From contig JAHDYR010000057.1 of the NCBI GenBank assembly GCA_019828565.1, positions 1 to 53,688 on the forward strand: a stretch of 53,688 nt of DNA, read 5' to 3'. Below, one piece after another: positions 51,121 through 53,688 of the stretch (within the stretch, counting starts at the first letter, position 1; every line of letters starts with the position of its first letter). The notes beneath the pieces were generated by a model that did no database searches, was not told the DNA's origin, and worked only from the letters and a program-made list of their open reading frames with translations. The position numbers were made by a program, and so were the translations under genes. The stretch is from Carpediemonas membranifera. Its lineage: Eukaryota; Fornicata.

Positions 51121-53072
51121 TTGCCGTGTGGATGGTTTCAGTTTATTAAGGAGGAGCTCCAGGATAAGTTGAAGAAGCAGTTTATGGCACTCGCCGGACC
51201 AAGAAGTTCCAAGAAGCTGAAGCATATCGTGTATAGCCAGGAGAAGCGCAAGGCGCGTAAGGCCATTATTGAGGCCATTGACGCCGAGGGGAGAAGGACA
51301 AGGGCAAGGGCAAGGCCGAGAGCGCTAAGAAAGAACCCGTCGACGATGAGAGTGGCGTGGACAGTGGTGAAGAGAGCGGCGTCGACGATTCTGAGTTGTG
51401 CGACAGTGAGAGTGAGGTGGACTTTGACAACGAGTCCGACGATGAGATTAGAGAACGCGCGATCAAGCGCCGGCGCGAGAGAAAAGATCGCCCAGAAGCT
51501 CAAGGAGTGGGAGGACAATAACGCTCGCAACTACGTCCTGTGGCATAGAGTCCAGAAGGAGGTGCACGGCGAGCTTCGCATTCGCGCCTCTCGAGAGTCA
51601 GCTTCGGTTGCTGGGGACAACCACGTCGACGTCCAGTTCGACAGATACCTTCGCGTATCCAAGCTGCTCGAAATGAAGGACTGGATTCACAAAGACCTCC
51701 CATCTCTTCCGATGGAGGCACGAGTGCTCCATCACAAGGCGCAGAAGAGAGTACTCGAGCTGGAGGAGACCGTCACGAGGCTGCTGCAAGACGTGGGGTA
51801 CGCAGCTGACATCTCCATGGGTGCCAGCCCGACACCCGCGCCGTTTCGCCGCGACCTACCCCAGTCGGGCACACACCAAGCACGAACGAGTACCCCCCGC
51901 CGTACGGGGAAGAGCGACACAATCCACATGAAGCGCAAGGCCCTCATGACAATCCCTCAGAAGATCGCTGATGTCGATAGCAACTCAGAGGAGTCAGACG
52001 AGGAGGAGATGGTGACAGAGGAGAAGAAAGCGCGAGAGCACACGAGGAGGTGGTGACAGAGGGAGAGGAAGGGTGGAGTCACATGAGGGAGGACGTGACC
52101 AAATGCGACGCCTGCATCCAGGCTGAGCCCGAGAAGAGCCAGGCCAGAGGACTCGGAGGAGGAGTCAGAGGAGGAAGAGGAGCCAGTGGAGGAGGGGTGA
52201 GGCAGAGGAGGAGGAGCAGGAGGACGAGATGGCTGAGTCAGAGGTGAATGCAGAGTCAGAGGAGAAGCGTAGAGGCAGATAAGGAGCAAGAGGCAGACAA
52301 CGAGGTGGCATTCGAGGCTGAGTCGGACGTTGAATATGTCCAGGTCGACCACGTCGACCCAGCTTCCGAAGCAGATGAGGAGCAGGGAAGTCAAGTTTAG
52401 AGTTGACGTCGCCAATCAGCTGGAGAAAGAGCAAGCAGTGGGTCAGATACAAAACCCTACCCCACGGCAACTGCATGACACACTGCCTCATGATGATCCG
52501 AGGGCGTCACGGAGCCTCATGCGTTCAAGAGCTGGGAGACGATGACGAATGAAGAGCAGTGTGCAGTGGAGACGAAGGCGGACAACTACCGCGAGCAGAT
52601 ATACAAAGGAAGCGATAGAGATGAACCGGCGGGCCACTCCGGGGGTACAGGCGGCCCGAGGAGGGTCTCCCGGGACGAACTTTTTCCATGAAGTGTGCAG
52701 TGTACACACTGTCACGGAGGAGAGCAACATCAGTAAGCCAATCATGCAGGAGAAGTGGTTGACTCAGTGGGCTGTTGAAGCCTGGTGCTCAATGACTGGA
52801 AAGTCCGTTGCATACCTCCATGTTGTCCGGGATTTTTGACCCAAAGATCGATCCAGTCGTCGGCATGTACGTTTTTAGCAAAGTCTGAGGAGGGCAAGGT
52901 GACACATGTCGCGTTTAAGCCCAACGAAAACGGCCAGAGCGCCCTGGCGTGTTTTGCCCAACAGTGTCGCGAGTGGGAAATCGAGTATGCGGTCGAAGTG
53001 ACAAGGGGACACGCCACTCTGCGCAAGGTTCCTCCCGGGCTGAAGAGGAGGAGATGGTCAGTGAAGAAGTAA
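51121..53072 (+). pseudogene. Frameshifted gene, acidic and coiled-coil, family unknown
   Basis: Protein-like sequence runs through this stretch but changes frame repeatedly. A basic-helical start (KKLKHIVYSQEKRKARKAI) leads, after a missing base at the G4 run 51288-51291, into an acidic serine-rich segment. An extra base at the A4 run 51482-51485 returns it to AQKLKEWEDNNARNYVLW and LQDVGYAADISMG. Acidic Glu-rich segments follow in several frames to ~52,400, and a final coherent part ends KVPPGLKRRRWSVKK at 53,072. At least six breaks are needed to read it as one protein of roughly 600 residues. The frames are too coherent to be chance. No catalytic motif recognised. Confidence 0.5.
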
Positions 53073-53242
53073 AGAGTAAAGGATTGATATACCGACCGTA
53101 TCGCTTATGTTTATGTGACCTTGAGGTTGATTCGCGGTTTGTAGGTGGGTATGGTGCTATATTACTCAGCCTGCTGTATATGTCTAGTCTACAGCCTGTA
53201 TGCAGCTGTCTGTGGTGGTAAATATCGTCGGCTGGCCGAGAA

Positions 53243-53357
53243 AGCATAAACTGCACACTTGTGCATTCGAGTACAGTGACAGAAATCCCCTCAATATGCT
53301 ACCAGCAGTGCACTTAATAACCAATATCAACGCCAGAAACGCGTGTAGTTTGGAGCC
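53243..53357. repeat. Inverted repeat pair, right member
   Basis: Reverse complement of 49367-49478 at about 90% identity by eye. The pair encloses the kinase fragment, small palindromes and the frameshifted gene. Confidence 0.75.
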
Positions 53358-53688
53358 GTCCAGTTTTTGCGCTAGTAATGCCTCCAAAACCCTTTTAATC
53401 AACATCATCTTCTGTTATCGACCATGTCAACGAGAATGATCAGAATAAACGACGATTTGGCACTGAATGAACCTTGTAATGAGACTGGTCAGAAGCCTGT
53501 GGACTTCGCTCGCAGCTCTCCGTCGCAACATCAAAGATCGTCATCGAGGACATGAAGATCGGAGGCTCGAGGCTCGAGGCGCTCAAAATCAGCTCGGCTC
53601 AGCTCGGCACTCAAAACTCAAAAGGCGAAAATCGGAAATCAGGCGAGGCTCGAGACTCGACATCAAAATCCGGCAGGCTTTTGCGTAG
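53358..53688. other. Right edge, no gene recognised
   Basis: The last 130 bases are low-complexity, with repeated GGCTCGAG, CAGCTCGG and ACTCAAAA words. A plus-strand frame runs to the edge but its product is basic and repetitive and looks non-coding. Confidence 0.35.

Overview
The window is a protist nuclear chromosome segment. The host genes are single long reading frames separated by 60-200 bases in the dense part. Three of them carry one extremely short spliceosomal intron (28, 28 and 29 nt), and the products are all eukaryotic: Cdc20-family APC/C activator, uS3, LSm1, epsilon-tubulin, FOR20/CEP20, a gamma-tubulin-complex-like protein, Sac1 and a bromodomain protein. Epsilon-tubulin, FOR20 and an RIIAD1-like protein imply a flagellate with triplet-type basal bodies. 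Compactness, tiny introns with a fused branch point/3' splice site and a Giardia-like secreted cathepsin B make a fornicate-like metamonad plausible; that is inference, not a demonstrated identity.

Left part (1-31,962): housekeeping and cell-surface genes. In order: TmcB-like multi-pass membrane protein (-), cathepsin B (-), Cdc20/Cdh1 (+), RIIAD1-like (-), uS3 (-), LSm1 (-), GCP-like protein (+), unknown protein (-), SLC38/AVT transporter (-), large FG-GAP/cysteine-rich surface protein (+), bacterial-type P-loop kinase-like protein (-), bromodomain protein (-), Sac1 (-), FOR20 (+), myristoylated adenylate kinase (+), LPCAT-like acyltransferase (-), epsilon-tubulin (+), tandem cyclic-nucleotide-binding protein (-) and API5-like protein (+). 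An antisense fragment of the Cdc20 gene sits in the 3' flank of the adenylate kinase gene.

Middle part (32,000-47,830): a mobile-element cluster. A Fanzor-type (eukaryotic TnpB-like) RuvC nuclease gene is cut just before its first catalytic Asp by a 6.04 kb Ty3/gypsy chromovirus (element A) with 109/112-bp LTRs and a CCTC target duplication. Element A also carries an antisense, apparently spliced gene. Next come a tandem array of 472-bp chromodomain-LTR units (D), a nearly intact 4.87 kb chromovirus with identical 55-bp LTRs (element B), a 3' end of another element (C) and a truncated fifth element (E). Elements A and B share an unusual layout: tiny LTR, a 20-nt leader beginning with a perfect 10-bp palindrome, then the gag ATG, with no recognisable tRNA primer site.

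Right part (47,830-53,688): gene-poor, rich in inverted repeats and gene remnants. It holds a long hairpin, a truncated kinase N-lobe, a frameshifted acidic/coiled-coil gene, and roughly 115-bp inverted repeats 3.8 kb apart. The four single-base frame breaks in elements A and B are each explained by one extra base in a homopolymer, so sequence error must be weighed against true decay.
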